Source: an uncultured Collinsella sp. | GTDB taxonomy: Bacteria > Actinomycetota > Coriobacteriia > Coriobacteriales > Coriobacteriaceae | Length of the DNA: 64,000 bases | NCBI GenBank assembly: GCA_900542305.1 | Contig: UQMU01000007.1 | Location: 10,277 to 74,276 of the forward strand | Direction of reading: 5' to 3' | Shown: one piece after another, positions 1 to 7,242 of the stretch | Numbering within the stretch: the stretch's first letter is position 1 | Layout: the number at the start of each line of letters is the position of its first letter | Position numbers and translations under genes: made by a program | Notes under the pieces: model-generated | Database searches by the model: none | Seen by the model: only the letters and a program-made list of their open reading frames with translations | Told to the model about the DNA's origin: nothing

Positions 1-332
1 TCGCGCTCCATGCCGATGTGGCCCACGCGAGCGGAGGGCACCAGGTCGAGGATGCCGTCGACCATGCCAAGGCCCGCACGCAGGATGGGCACGATGGCGA
101 GTTTCTTGCCGGCAAGCTGTTTGAACGTGGCGGTAGTGATGGGGGTCTCGACCTCGACGTCTTCCATGGGCAGGTCGCGCATGGCCTCGTAGCCGTCAAA
201 AAGCGCGAGTTCGCGCACGAGCTGGCGGAACTGGTTGGTGCCGGTGTTTTTGTCGCGCAGGATCGACAGCTTGTGCTGGACGAGCGGGTGGTCGACAAGC
301 GTCACACGGGACGCATCGTAGGTGACGGTCAT
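1..332 (-). CDS. upp: Uracil phosphoribosyltransferase, 3' part cut by window edge
   Basis: Converts uracil and PRPP to UMP in pyrimidine salvage, in the cytoplasm. The visible N-terminal 110 residues read [19 protein letters not shown] and continue with [19 protein letters not shown], the hallmark N-terminus of Upp; [12 protein letters not shown], also typical of the family, follows near residue 90. The start at 332 is preceded by a GAAAGGGG ribosome-binding site. The C-terminal half with the PRPP loop is outside the window. Family assignment is secure; nothing indicates a pseudogene. Confidence 0.93.
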   Translation of the reverse strand, partial: MTVTYDASRVTLVDHPLVQHKLSILRDKNTGTNQFRQLVRELALFDGYEAMRDLPMEDVEVETPITTATFKQLAGKKLAIVPILRAGLGMVDGILDLVPSARVGHIGMER

Positions 333-455
333 GGATTGATTGCCCCTTTCGTTGCGGCCGCAAAACGGCCTTGCTGACAAGGCGTGCAGCAATGTTGCCG
401 CCGCACGCCATGCATTAGTTTAGCGGTTTGTTGTATCGAGCAGCCCATCGCAGCC

Positions 456-1997
456 CTACTGTGCGGTGCTGAGCGAGCGCCTGACTGCATCACGCCAGCC
501 CGCAAGGTTTTGCTCGCGGCGCTCGGCGGACATGTGGGGAAGGAAGGTCCTAACGATCTGGGCATTTTGCTCCAGCTCCTCCAGGTCTTCCCAATAGCCG
601 ACGGCAAGACCCGCCAAGTACGCGGCACCGATTGCCGTGGTCTCCACCGTCTCGCATTGCAGCACGGGGATATCCAGCAGGTCGGCCTGGAATTGCATGA
701 TGAACTCGTTGCGCGAGGCACCGCCATCGACAGACAGGCGCTCGATCGAAAGCCCCACGTCCTGCTCCATGGCGCGCAGCACGTCGTAGCTCTGATATGC
801 CATGGATTCGCAGGCGGCACGTACGATGGTCGCACGGCTCGAGGCGCCGGTCAGACCGCACACGATACCGCGGGCACGCGGGTCCCACCAGGGAGCGCCC
901 AAACCCGCAAAGGCGGGAACGAAGTAGCAGCCCTCGTTGTCGCTAATCGAAGCGGCGAGTTGTGCCGACTCGCTCACGCTCGAGATGATGCCCATGTTGC
1001 TGCGAAGCCAGTTCATCGTTGAGCCGGCGGCAAAAATAGAGCCCTCGAGCGCATAGCTGACTTTGCCGTCCGCAGCGATACCGATGGTGGAGACCAGGCC
1101 ATTCTTGGATTCGACGATCTCGTCGCCGGTGTTCATGAGCATAAAGCAGCCCGTGCCATAGGTGTTTTTGGTCTGGCCGGGATAGAAGCAGCAGTGACCG
1201 AACAGCGATGCCTGCTGGTCGCCCGCCACACCCATGATGGGCGGCATGTTGGTCATGATGTCGCTCGCGACGCGGCCGTAGTCGCCCGAGCTCCAGCGAA
1301 CCTCGGGCATCATGGAACGTGGAACGTCAAAGAGCGCCAGCAGGTCGTCGCCCCAATCGAGCGTATGGATATTAAAGAGTGCCGTGCGGCTGGCATTGGT
1401 GTAGTCGGTGGCAAAGACCTGGCCGCCGGTGAGGTTGTAGATGAGCCAGGTGTCGATGGTGCCAAACATGAGGTCGCCCGCCGCCGCGCTCTCGCGTGCG
1501 CCGTCGACGTTGTCGAGAATCCACTGCACCTTAGAGGCCGAGAAATACGGGTCAAGCGTAAGTCCCGTGCGGGAGCGCACCAGCTCCTCGCAACCCTGTT
1601 CAACCAACGCGTCGATCGCCGGCGCGGTACGACGGCACTGCCATACGATGGCGTTATAGATGGGCTGGCCGCTCACGCGGTCCCAGACCACCGTGGTCTC
1701 GCGCTGGTTGGAGATGCCGATGGCGGCGATGCGATCGGAATGGATGCCGCTCTTAAACTGAACCTCCATCATCACGCCGATCTGGCTGGCAAGCACCTCC
1801 GTGGGATCCTGCTCCACCCAGCCGGGGCGCGGGAAGCTGGTTTTGACGCTACGACGCGCCTGGGCAACGATGCAGCCGTATTCGTCGACAATGGCCGCGA
1901 GTACCGAGGTAGTGCCGCAGTCGAGCGCCATGATGTAGGAACCGCCAAAGTTAAACGAGGCATCTTCCATGCCCAGGCTGCCCAGATTCAACGACAT
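456..1997 (-). CDS. glpK: Glycerol kinase
   Basis: Phosphorylates glycerol to glycerol-3-phosphate with ATP (FGGY kinase family). The 513-aa length fits the family. The ATP-binding motif DCGTTS lies at residues 26-31, where most GlpK proteins have DQGTTS, and is preceded by an unusual extension of about 20 residues. The substrate region WQCRRT and the C-terminal GLGAPWWDPRARG and DGGASRNEF blocks are clear. The start at 1997 has a GAAGGG Shine-Dalgarno 8 nt upstream. The upstream Sua5/YrdC gene ends only 13 nt before it, so the two are probably cotranscribed. No glpF or glpD is seen nearby. Confidence 0.94.
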   Translation of the reverse strand: MSLNLGSLGMEDASFNFGGSYIMALDCGTTSVLAAIVDEYGCIVAQARRSVKTSFPRPGWVEQDPTEVLASQIGVMMEVQFKSGIHSDRIAAIGISNQRETTVVWDRVSGQPIYNAIVWQCRRTAPAIDALVEQGCEELVRSRTGLTLDPYFSASKVQWILDNVDGARESAAAGDLMFGTIDTWLIYNLTGGQVFATDYTNASRTALFNIHTLDWGDDLLALFDVPRSMMPEVRWSSGDYGRVASDIMTNMPPIMGVAGDQQASLFGHCCFYPGQTKNTYGTGCFMLMNTGDEIVESKNGLVSTIGIAADGKVSYALEGSIFAAGSTMNWLRSNMGIISSVSESAQLAASISDNEGCYFVPAFAGLGAPWWDPRARGIVCGLTGASSRATIVRAACESMAYQSYDVLRAMEQDVGLSIERLSVDGGASRNEFIMQFQADLLDIPVLQCETVETTAIGAAYLAGLAVGYWEDLEELEQNAQIVRTFLPHMSAERREQNLAGWRDAVRRSLSTAQ

Positions 1998-2010
1998 CGC
2001 TTACACCCTT

Positions 2011-2754
2011 CTATTGCATCGGGTCGGACAGGACCCGCTCGATCTCTGATGCGGGAAGTGCGCCTTGGCGCAGGATCTGGAGCCCGCCGTGCTGGAACGA
2101 CACGATGGTCGAGGCGTCGCGACACGGGGTCTCACCGGCGTCGACGGCAACATCGACCCCCTCCAGGATGCGACCCTCGACGGCGGCAAAGCTTGCCGGC
2201 GAAGGCGCGCCGTGCGTGTTGGCGCTCGTGCAGGCAAGGGGACTGCCGCAGGCGCGGATGAGCGCTTGGACCACGGGAGAGGCCGAAGCGCGCAGGGCCA
2301 CGGTGTCGTCGGCAGCGCGCATAAAGGTCGGCACGCAGGGGGCTGCCTTGACCACGATAGTCAGGGCTCCCGGCCAGCATCGTCGCGCGAGTACGCGGGC
2401 ATCTTCCGGGATATCCACGCCATAGCGGTCGAGTGCTTCGACGCCATCGACCAGCCAAGCGACGGTTTGCGTGAGCTCACGTTGCTTGAGAGTGAAGATA
2501 CGGCGATAGCCGGTGCCGAGCGCAGGAACTGCGGCGCCATTGACGGCAGCCTGCGGATCGCGCGGCCACGATGGGAATTCGCTTGTATCTTGGGGCACGG
2601 CGTCCGAGAAGGCGTTGACTGCCACGGCGACACCGTAGACGGTCTCGGTCGGAATCAAGGCCAGGCCGCCGCGGCCGAGCACCTCGGCCGTGCGCTCGAC
2701 GGCAAGCCGATGCGGCTCGCGCGTTCCCTCGTATACCCGATAGACCGTCTGCAT
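2011..2754 (-). CDS. Sua5/YrdC/YciO family, L-threonylcarbamoyladenylate synthase
   Basis: Likely makes threonylcarbamoyl-AMP from threonine, bicarbonate and ATP for the t6A37 modification of tRNA. The YrdC-fold signature IPTETVYGVAV sits at residues 35-45, and WPGALTIVV and SANTHGAPSP are further typical blocks. At 247 aa it is longer than a minimal YrdC (about 190) and shorter than Sua5 (about 350), with a short C-terminal extension. The start at 2754 follows an AAGGGG site. It lies directly upstream of glpK on the same strand, with no obvious functional link. A YciO-like paralogue of unknown function is the alternative. Confidence 0.82.
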   Translation of the reverse strand: MQTVYRVYEGTREPHRLAVERTAEVLGRGGLALIPTETVYGVAVAVNAFSDAVPQDTSEFPSWPRDPQAAVNGAAVPALGTGYRRIFTLKQRELTQTVAWLVDGVEALDRYGVDIPEDARVLARRCWPGALTIVVKAAPCVPTFMRAADDTVALRASASPVVQALIRACGSPLACTSANTHGAPSPASFAAVEGRILEGVDVAVDAGETPCRDASTIVSFQHGGLQILRQGALPASEIERVLSDPMQ

Positions 2755-2902
2755 GTGTATGCCAGCCCCTTACGCTCCGGTGCAAGTTTGTTTACTGTGG
2801 GGCATTCTCGCACGAAACATTCAACCTATTTGCCCAGAGCGCATGTTGGTTTGGTGAGCGGCTCTAGTAGTCGGTGAAAGTGAGGGGGTTAATTGAAGAT
2901 TT

Positions 2903-3205
2903 TTAGCGCGCAAGCGTAACGGTACGATCGGGAAACTCGATGCTTGCAACCAGTTTTCCGCCGAGGCTCTCTGCGTACCTGCTCAGCGTGTCGAGCCTCA
3001 TCGAACCCAACTCCCCACGCTCGAGCTCGGATACACGTTTTTGAGAAACGCCCATCAACTGGGCGACCGACGCCTGTGTTAGATCTTTTAACCTGCGAAT
3101 CTGAGCAAGCTTATAGGCTTCGATACGATCGCGAGTCCTCTCCTGCTCGGCGGTAATGGAGTCGCGTGTTATCCCGCGAGATTCCATATACTCATGCAGT
3201 TCCAT
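2903..3205 (-). CDS. XRE-family antitoxin (HigA-like)
   Basis: A 100-aa helix-turn-helix DNA-binding protein. The HTH covers about residues 37-90, with DLTQASVAQLMGVSQKRVSE as the recognition region. It overlaps the 3' end of the upstream toxin gene by 14 bp, and GGAGG precedes its ATG. Expected to neutralise the toxin and repress the shared promoter. Gene order toxin then antitoxin is that of HigBA-type modules. Confidence 0.82.
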   Translation of the reverse strand: MELHEYMESRGITRDSITAEQERTRDRIEAYKLAQIRRLKDLTQASVAQLMGVSQKRVSELERGELGSMRLDTLSRYAESLGGKLVASIEFPDRTVTLAR

Positions 3206-3587
3206 CTCGATCGAGCCTCCTTACGTGGCGACGGTATATTTGCTCGGCCCTTGGAATGTTGATCGCATACCAACCGTTCCATTTTGCCCTTGACGATCCC
3301 GCTCGCGACTTATCACCCGCCAATAGCAATACCGCCTGGCGCTTGGGGTCAAAGGCGAAGAGGATGCGAATCACCTGCCCACCACACGACGTCACTCTCA
3401 GCTCCTTTAAATGATGAAGCTTCGAGCCCTTTACGCGGTCAACCAGCGGACGACCAAGGCTGGGACCTTCCTTCTCGAGCACCAAAAGGTCTGCATAAAT
3501 CTGCTTCAGCGTAGCTTCATCCTGCTCATCAAGCCAAGGTTCAATGTAATCAAGCACGATACGGTACCGATGCAGCTGATTTGACAT
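3192..3587 (-). CDS. RelE/HigB-type toxin (Gp49-like)
   Basis: A 131-aa protein of the phage Gp49-like/HigB toxin family, expected to cleave mRNA at the ribosome. Family blocks visible are GSKLHHLKELRVTSCGGQ around residues 54-71 and IRILFAFDPKRQAVLLLAGDK around 73-93. At 131 aa it is slightly longer than typical HigB because of a C-terminal basic tail. Paired with the Xre antitoxin that follows with overlapping ends. The start has GGAGAAAGG upstream. A second toxin-antitoxin pair occurs at 48.8-49.4 kb. Confidence 0.82.
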   Translation of the reverse strand: MSNQLHRYRIVLDYIEPWLDEQDEATLKQIYADLLVLEKEGPSLGRPLVDRVKGSKLHHLKELRVTSCGGQVIRILFAFDPKRQAVLLLAGDKSRAGSSRAKWNGWYAINIPRAEQIYRRHVRRLDRDGTA

Positions 3588-3596
3588 ACCTTTCTC

Positions 3597-3630
3597 CTTC
3601 TATAGTAGAAGTTTTACGGTATATTGCAAG
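3597..3630 (-). promoter_or_regulatory. Promoter and candidate operator of the RelE/Xre pair
   Basis: On the minus strand TTGCAA and TACTAT are separated by 16 bp. A short dyad CTTCTA-TAG-TAGAAG (3597-3611) overlaps the -10 and the region just before the Shine-Dalgarno, as expected for autoregulation by the antitoxin. Pattern only. Confidence 0.45.
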
Positions 3631-3662
3631 GACAAACTTGCGCAAATGTCTATTTATTCAGC

Positions 3663-4937
3663 TTAAATACGCTGTTTGGGCTCGGTGACGATGGCTCGAA
3701 CGATGCGGGGACGATCGGTGAGGTCGTGGACGATACGCACGTCCGAAAGGCCTGCTTGACGACAGAGCTCGGCCGCGGCGTCGAGCGCGCCCTCGTAGAG
3801 CTCGCAGGCAAACAGGCCGCCGGCACGCAGCATGTAGGGCGCCGCGTTGAGCAGGCGGCGGAAGATATCGAGACCGTCGGCACCGCCCTCGAGCGCCAGA
3901 TCGGGCTCAAAGTCCTTGACCTCATGCGGCAGCGAGCGCATGACATCGGTGGGGATGTAGGGCGGGTTGGAGACGAGTACGTCAAAGGTGCCCCACTCTT
4001 CGCGGGGAATGGAGCTCACCAGGTTTGTGAGGCTGAAGGCGACCTCGTCGGACGTGAGGCCAAGCGCATCGCGGTTTTTGGTAGCAAGGTCGATGGCGCG
4101 CGGCTCGATATCGGTAGCAGTGCAGGTAACGTGCCCGCGGCGCTCCCAGGCAAGGGAGAGCGAAATGCAGCCCGTGCCGCAGCCGACCTCGAGAACGCGG
4201 GCAGTGCGGGGCTCGGCTGGGGCAGATACGTTGGCCTCGGCGGCATCTTGCGCGGGAGTCGCCTGTTGGTCGTTGTCCTCAATGGCGATGCCGTATTCGT
4301 CGAGCTCGGGCTCGGGGGTTTCCATGGCCTCTGCTTCTGCCGCTTCGGCTTCTGCTGCCTGCGCGGCGGCTTCCTCGGCCTCGCGGTCGGCCAGTTCCTC
4401 GGCATAGGCGCGGCTACCGAGCACGTCGCTACCCAGCGCAGCCTCATCGGCGGCCGTCAGGTTGGCGGCACGGCGCTCGGCGGCCGCGCGTTCGTCAGCC
4501 AGCGCCGCCTCGGCTTTGCGGGCCTGCTCGACCTCATCGTTCCAAGGCAGCTCCACGCGCTGGCGGGCAGCGGCCTCGGGGCTCAGCACCTCGGCATCCA
4601 GATAGTTCAGAACTTCTTCGACGAGCATCTCGGTCTCGGGGCGCGGGATGAGCACACCGGGGGCGCACGCGACGTCGATCATGCGAAACTGCGTGCTACC
4701 GGTGATGTACTGCAGCGGCTCGCCCTTCGCGCGACGGACGACCGCCGCGTGCATGGTCTCGAGCTGCGCTGCGTCGAGCGTCTCGTCCATGCGCATATAT
4801 AAGTCGATACGCGCCAGACCCGTAGCTGCGCACAGCAGCCACTCGGCAGAAAGACGGGGGTGCTCCTCGCCGCGCTCGGCCAGGTACTCCTTGGTCCACT
4901 CGAGACAACGCTTGATGGTCCAAATCTCGTTTGCCAT
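3663..4937 (-). CDS. prmC: Peptide chain release factor N5-glutamine methyltransferase with large Ala/Glu-rich insertion
   Basis: Methylates the GGQ glutamine of release factors RF1/RF2 with SAM. The N-terminal helical domain ends at IPRPETEMLVEE (about residues 97-108 from the chosen start). SAM motif I VLEVGCGTG is at about 248-256 and the catalytic NPPY at 324-327. PrmC normally has about 280-290 residues; this one has 424. Nearly all the excess is a low-complexity segment, about residues 116-245, rich in Ala, Glu and Pro, between the two domains. The start at 4937 is chosen because GAGGGGAGGG precedes it; an in-frame extension to 5012 has no such site. prfA, the usual neighbour, is not upstream. 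Confidence 0.9.
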   Translation of the reverse strand: MANEIWTIKRCLEWTKEYLAERGEEHPRLSAEWLLCAATGLARIDLYMRMDETLDAAQLETMHAAVVRRAKGEPLQYITGSTQFRMIDVACAPGVLIPRPETEMLVEEVLNYLDAEVLSPEAAARQRVELPWNDEVEQARKAEAALADERAAAERRAANLTAADEAALGSDVLGSRAYAEELADREAEEAAAQAAEAEAAEAEAMETPEPELDEYGIAIEDNDQQATPAQDAAEANVSAPAEPRTARVLEVGCGTGCISLSLAWERRGHVTCTATDIEPRAIDLATKNRDALGLTSDEVAFSLTNLVSSIPREEWGTFDVLVSNPPYIPTDVMRSLPHEVKDFEPDLALEGGADGLDIFRRLLNAAPYMLRAGGLFACELYEGALDAAAELCRQAGLSDVRIVHDLTDRPRIVRAIVTEPKQRI

Positions 4938-5012
4938 GGGGCCCTCCCCTCTTAAGCGCCGGACGGCGCGCGAATGTCGGAGCAGATTGTAAGCGAGGCC
5001 AACGCTTGGCAA

Positions 5013-5330
5013 GGGGCGATTGAAGGCGATTATCGAGAATCAGCCCAGAATTTTGCACCGGGCTCGCTCAAAGTGTTCATTCGCCGACGTCCAGATTTGC
5101 ATTCGTCAAGCTTTTGGCAAGGTTGCCCAAAAACTGACCAATATCTAACCAAGAACATGCCAAATCACTTGACGCGCGACTCATCAAAAAATGCACTGCG
5201 ACTTCTTGGACGATTTTTTGAGCAATATTTTCAATAGCAGATGAAAGCTGTTAATTACTTTGAGCAGGTAGACAGCTTAATTTCTAATAAAACAGATTAA
5301 ATAAACTCGAAAAGTAATTTACCCAACCTA
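5013..5330. other. AT-rich intergenic stretch, no gene seen
   Basis: About 320 bp between the prmC start and the insertion element. The second half is AT-rich. I see no ORF with a ribosome-binding site and no RNA motif I recognise; the prmC promoter presumably lies here. Confidence 0.6.
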
Positions 5331-5357
5331 GTCATTTAAGAACGTCCCCAATGACTA
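5331..5357 (+). repeat. 27-bp repeat, copy 1 (REP-like half element)
   Basis: Identical over 27 bp to 38895-38921. It begins GTCATTTAAG and ends CCCCAATGACTA, so it carries its own short terminal dyad (GTCATT/AATGAC). At 38.9 kb the same unit forms the right half of a larger perfect inverted repeat; here only the half is present, just left of the insertion element. Confidence 0.75.
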
Positions 5358-5555
5358 CATCTAAGGCGCCGCAGGTTGAGCATACCGCATCCGGAGCAAG
5401 GCAGCGCCGCAGGTAGAGGACGGACAGACACTATGACCCAATCCGAGGGCACGGAAACGACAGGAGCCCCCGCTCGTGACCGCGGGTCGGGGCTGCGACA
5501 ATGTTGTTGAAGTGCCAGAGGCGCAGCCGCGCCGCAACGAGGTTGGGAGGCTCCC

Positions 5556-6677
5556 GTGCCTAGATATTCTACCGCCTTCGGAATGGACGTACACCTCAGG
5601 TCCACCACCGTCTGCGCGCTCGACGCGGAGACGGGCGAGGCCGTGGCGAGGAGGTTCCGCGGCAACCCGTGGGGCGAGGTCGCGGAGTGGATGTCGGGCT
5701 TCCCCGGCCCGTCGCTCGCCGCCTACGAGAGCGGCTACCTCGGCTTCGCCCCGCAGAGGGAGCTCTCCGGGCTCGGCGTCGACTGCGTCGTCGCGGCCGT
5801 CTCCAAGGTCCCGAGGTCGGCGGCCGACCTCTCGTCCAAGAACGACCGCAACGACGCGGCCAGGATGGCCAAGGCGATACTGTCGCACGATATCTCCCCG
5901 GTATGGGTGCCATCCCCCGAGATCGAGGGGCTCAGGGACCTCGCCGGGGCCCACGACGCGGCGACCGCGAGGCTCGCGGCGGCGAAGCAGCGGCTCCTGG
6001 CGTTCCTGGCCCGCCGCGGCTACGTCTACGGAGGCACGACGCCGGCCGGCAACCCCCGGAAGTACTGGACGTACGGCTTCCTCAGGTGGCTCGACGGCAT
6101 ACGCCCCGCCGACGACGGCGGCATCCGGGCGCTCGCGGCGCTGAGGAACGAGGTCGAGGCGGCCGACGAGACGAGGGAGGCCGTCCTCGCCGAATACAGG
6201 GCCGCCGTCGCGGCGGGCCCCCTCTCGGCCGAGGTCGAGGCGCTCCAGTCCATCAAGGGGTGCGGGTTCGTGCTCGCCGCCGCCTTCGCGTCCGAGGTCG
6301 GCGACTTCTCGAGGTTCCGCTCCGGCAGGCAGGTGACGGCCTACTTCGGCCTCGCCCCGAAGCAGAGGTCGAGCGCCGACTCCGTGCGACTCGGCGGAAT
6401 CAGCGGGGCCGGCAACGCGCTCGTCAGGAGGCTGGCGGTCGAGGGGTCCTGGCGCTACGCCCAGGCCGGGCACCAGCCCAAGCTGATGCCCAAGGGCTCC
6501 GGAGTCCCGCTCGAGATAAGGATGCACGGGAGGAAGGGGTCCGAGCGCCTGCTCCGGCGACGCGAGGAGATGCTCGAGAGGGGCATGCCCCAGGCGAAGG
6601 CGAACGCCGCCACCGCCGCCGAGCTCGTGAGGTGGCTGTGGGCCCTCGGCATGATGTGCCGGGAGGCCGGCGAATAG
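5556..6677 (+). CDS. IS110/IS1111 family transposase
   Basis: A 373-aa DEDD-type recombinase. The N-terminal RuvC-like domain begins GMDVHLRSTT with its first acidic residue at D11. The second acidic position falls in YESGYLGF near residue 58 and the last pair in SKNDRNDAARM near 107. The C-terminal Transposase_20 region shows IKGCGFVLAAAFASEVGD, followed by YFGLAPKQ and RLGGISGAGNALVRR. Length and both domains are complete, so it is probably active. The start is GTG at 5556 behind GGGAGG. IS110 recombinases are known to use a bridge RNA transcribed from the element's own non-coding end. Confidence 0.92.
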   Translation: MPRYSTAFGMDVHLRSTTVCALDAETGEAVARRFRGNPWGEVAEWMSGFPGPSLAAYESGYLGFAPQRELSGLGVDCVVAAVSKVPRSAADLSSKNDRNDAARMAKAILSHDISPVWVPSPEIEGLRDLAGAHDAATARLAAAKQRLLAFLARRGYVYGGTTPAGNPRKYWTYGFLRWLDGIRPADDGGIRALAALRNEVEAADETREAVLAEYRAAVAAGPLSAEVEALQSIKGCGFVLAAAFASEVGDFSRFRSGRQVTAYFGLAPKQRSSADSVRLGGISGAGNALVRRLAVEGSWRYAQAGHQPKLMPKGSGVPLEIRMHGRKGSERLLRRREEMLERGMPQAKANAATAAELVRWLWALGMMCREAGE

Positions 6678-6941
6678 ACATAGCCCCCGTCCCGGCGAGC
6701 CGGGCAGCCTTCGGGGATACCCCCGTTCTCGCTGTGCGCGCGGCGGTCGCCGCATTCGCGTCGACAGACTTGGGGAACCCCCGCCGAAGGAGAGGATTGC
6801 GGGCCGCCAGAGCGGTATCCGCGGATATGAGACTGAGCCGAAGGCGTCGACGACATGCCGGGGGCGGACCGGGACGGGTTCAACGGCAGGCCCCGCCGAC
6901 CGATTGCAAGCGGTCGGCGGGGCCATTGTGGCTCTTGACAG
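6678..6941 (+). ncRNA. Candidate bridge RNA region in the right end of the IS110 element
   Basis: 264 bp of non-coding, structure-rich DNA between the transposase stop and the right inverted repeat. Visible stems: CCCGGC-GA-GCCGGG at 6691-6704 and a perfect 14-bp stem with 8-nt loop at 6889-6902/6911-6924. IS1111-subgroup bridge RNAs are known to come from the right end, so position fits. Target- and donor-binding loops were not resolved by eye. Confidence 0.4.
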
Positions 6942-6950
6942 CGGATTGGG

Positions 6951-7101
6951 TCATATGAGCGAAAGCCCGCCAGAGCGAGCAAGGTGACGTGAAAGAGGAG
7001 GGCATAGGCCTTTTGGCCATGCCCGACGATTGAACGTCAGATTGCCGCTCTGGCGGGCTTGCAGCGTCGAGCGGTTCCGGCGTTTGGTAAAACGCCGGAA
7101 C
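6951..7101 (+). ncRNA. Structured repeat RNA candidate, copy A
   Basis: About 150 nt that fold into a 15-bp perfect outer stem (6963-6977/7046-7060), an inner TGACGT/ACGTCA stem (6985-6990/7034-7039), a GGGCAT-GGCC hairpin (7000-7024), then a separate 12-bp hairpin with a GGTA loop (7074-7085/7090-7101). A second copy on the opposite strand at 54871-55038 keeps loops and internal segments but changes stem bases in compensating pairs. No ORF or Shine-Dalgarno. Function unknown. Confidence 0.6.
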
Positions 7102-7109
7102 ACAAGAGC

Positions 7110-7140
7110 GCCCCCTCCCGCGCACGGAACGGGAGGGGGC
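7110..7140 (-). terminator. Terminator-like hairpin after the arginine carrier gene
   Basis: 11-bp GC-rich stem 7110-7120/7130-7140 with a 9-nt loop. Two further small hairpins (CCGGTGGGG type at about 7157-7179 and GTACCC/GGGTAC at 7227-7241) lie between it and the stop codon. T-tract is weak. Confidence 0.55.
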
Positions 7141-7242
7141 TAAAGGTAGGAGTCTACCGGTGGGTTGACCCCACCGGACAGACGATGACCAGGTGATCCT
7201 TTACAGGATCGTCAAGGTTTCCGTGGGGTACCCGTTGGGTAC

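Larger units (their letters stand above)
5432..6955 (+). mobile_element. IS110-family element, IS1111-like, with subterminal inverted repeats
   Basis: A 14-bp perfect inverted repeat (TATGACCCAATCCG at 5432-5445; its complement at 6942-6955) brackets one transposase gene, leaving 110 bp on the left and 264 bp on the right. Subterminal inverted repeats distinguish the IS1111 subgroup within IS110; the true ends lie a few bp outside. The element is clearly more GC-rich than its flanks. No target duplication is visible, as expected for this family. Confidence 0.8.

Noticed and set aside
5013..5330. prfA expected upstream of prmC
   Set aside because: No release-factor coding sequence or remnant is present; the region is AT-rich spacer followed by the insertion element.
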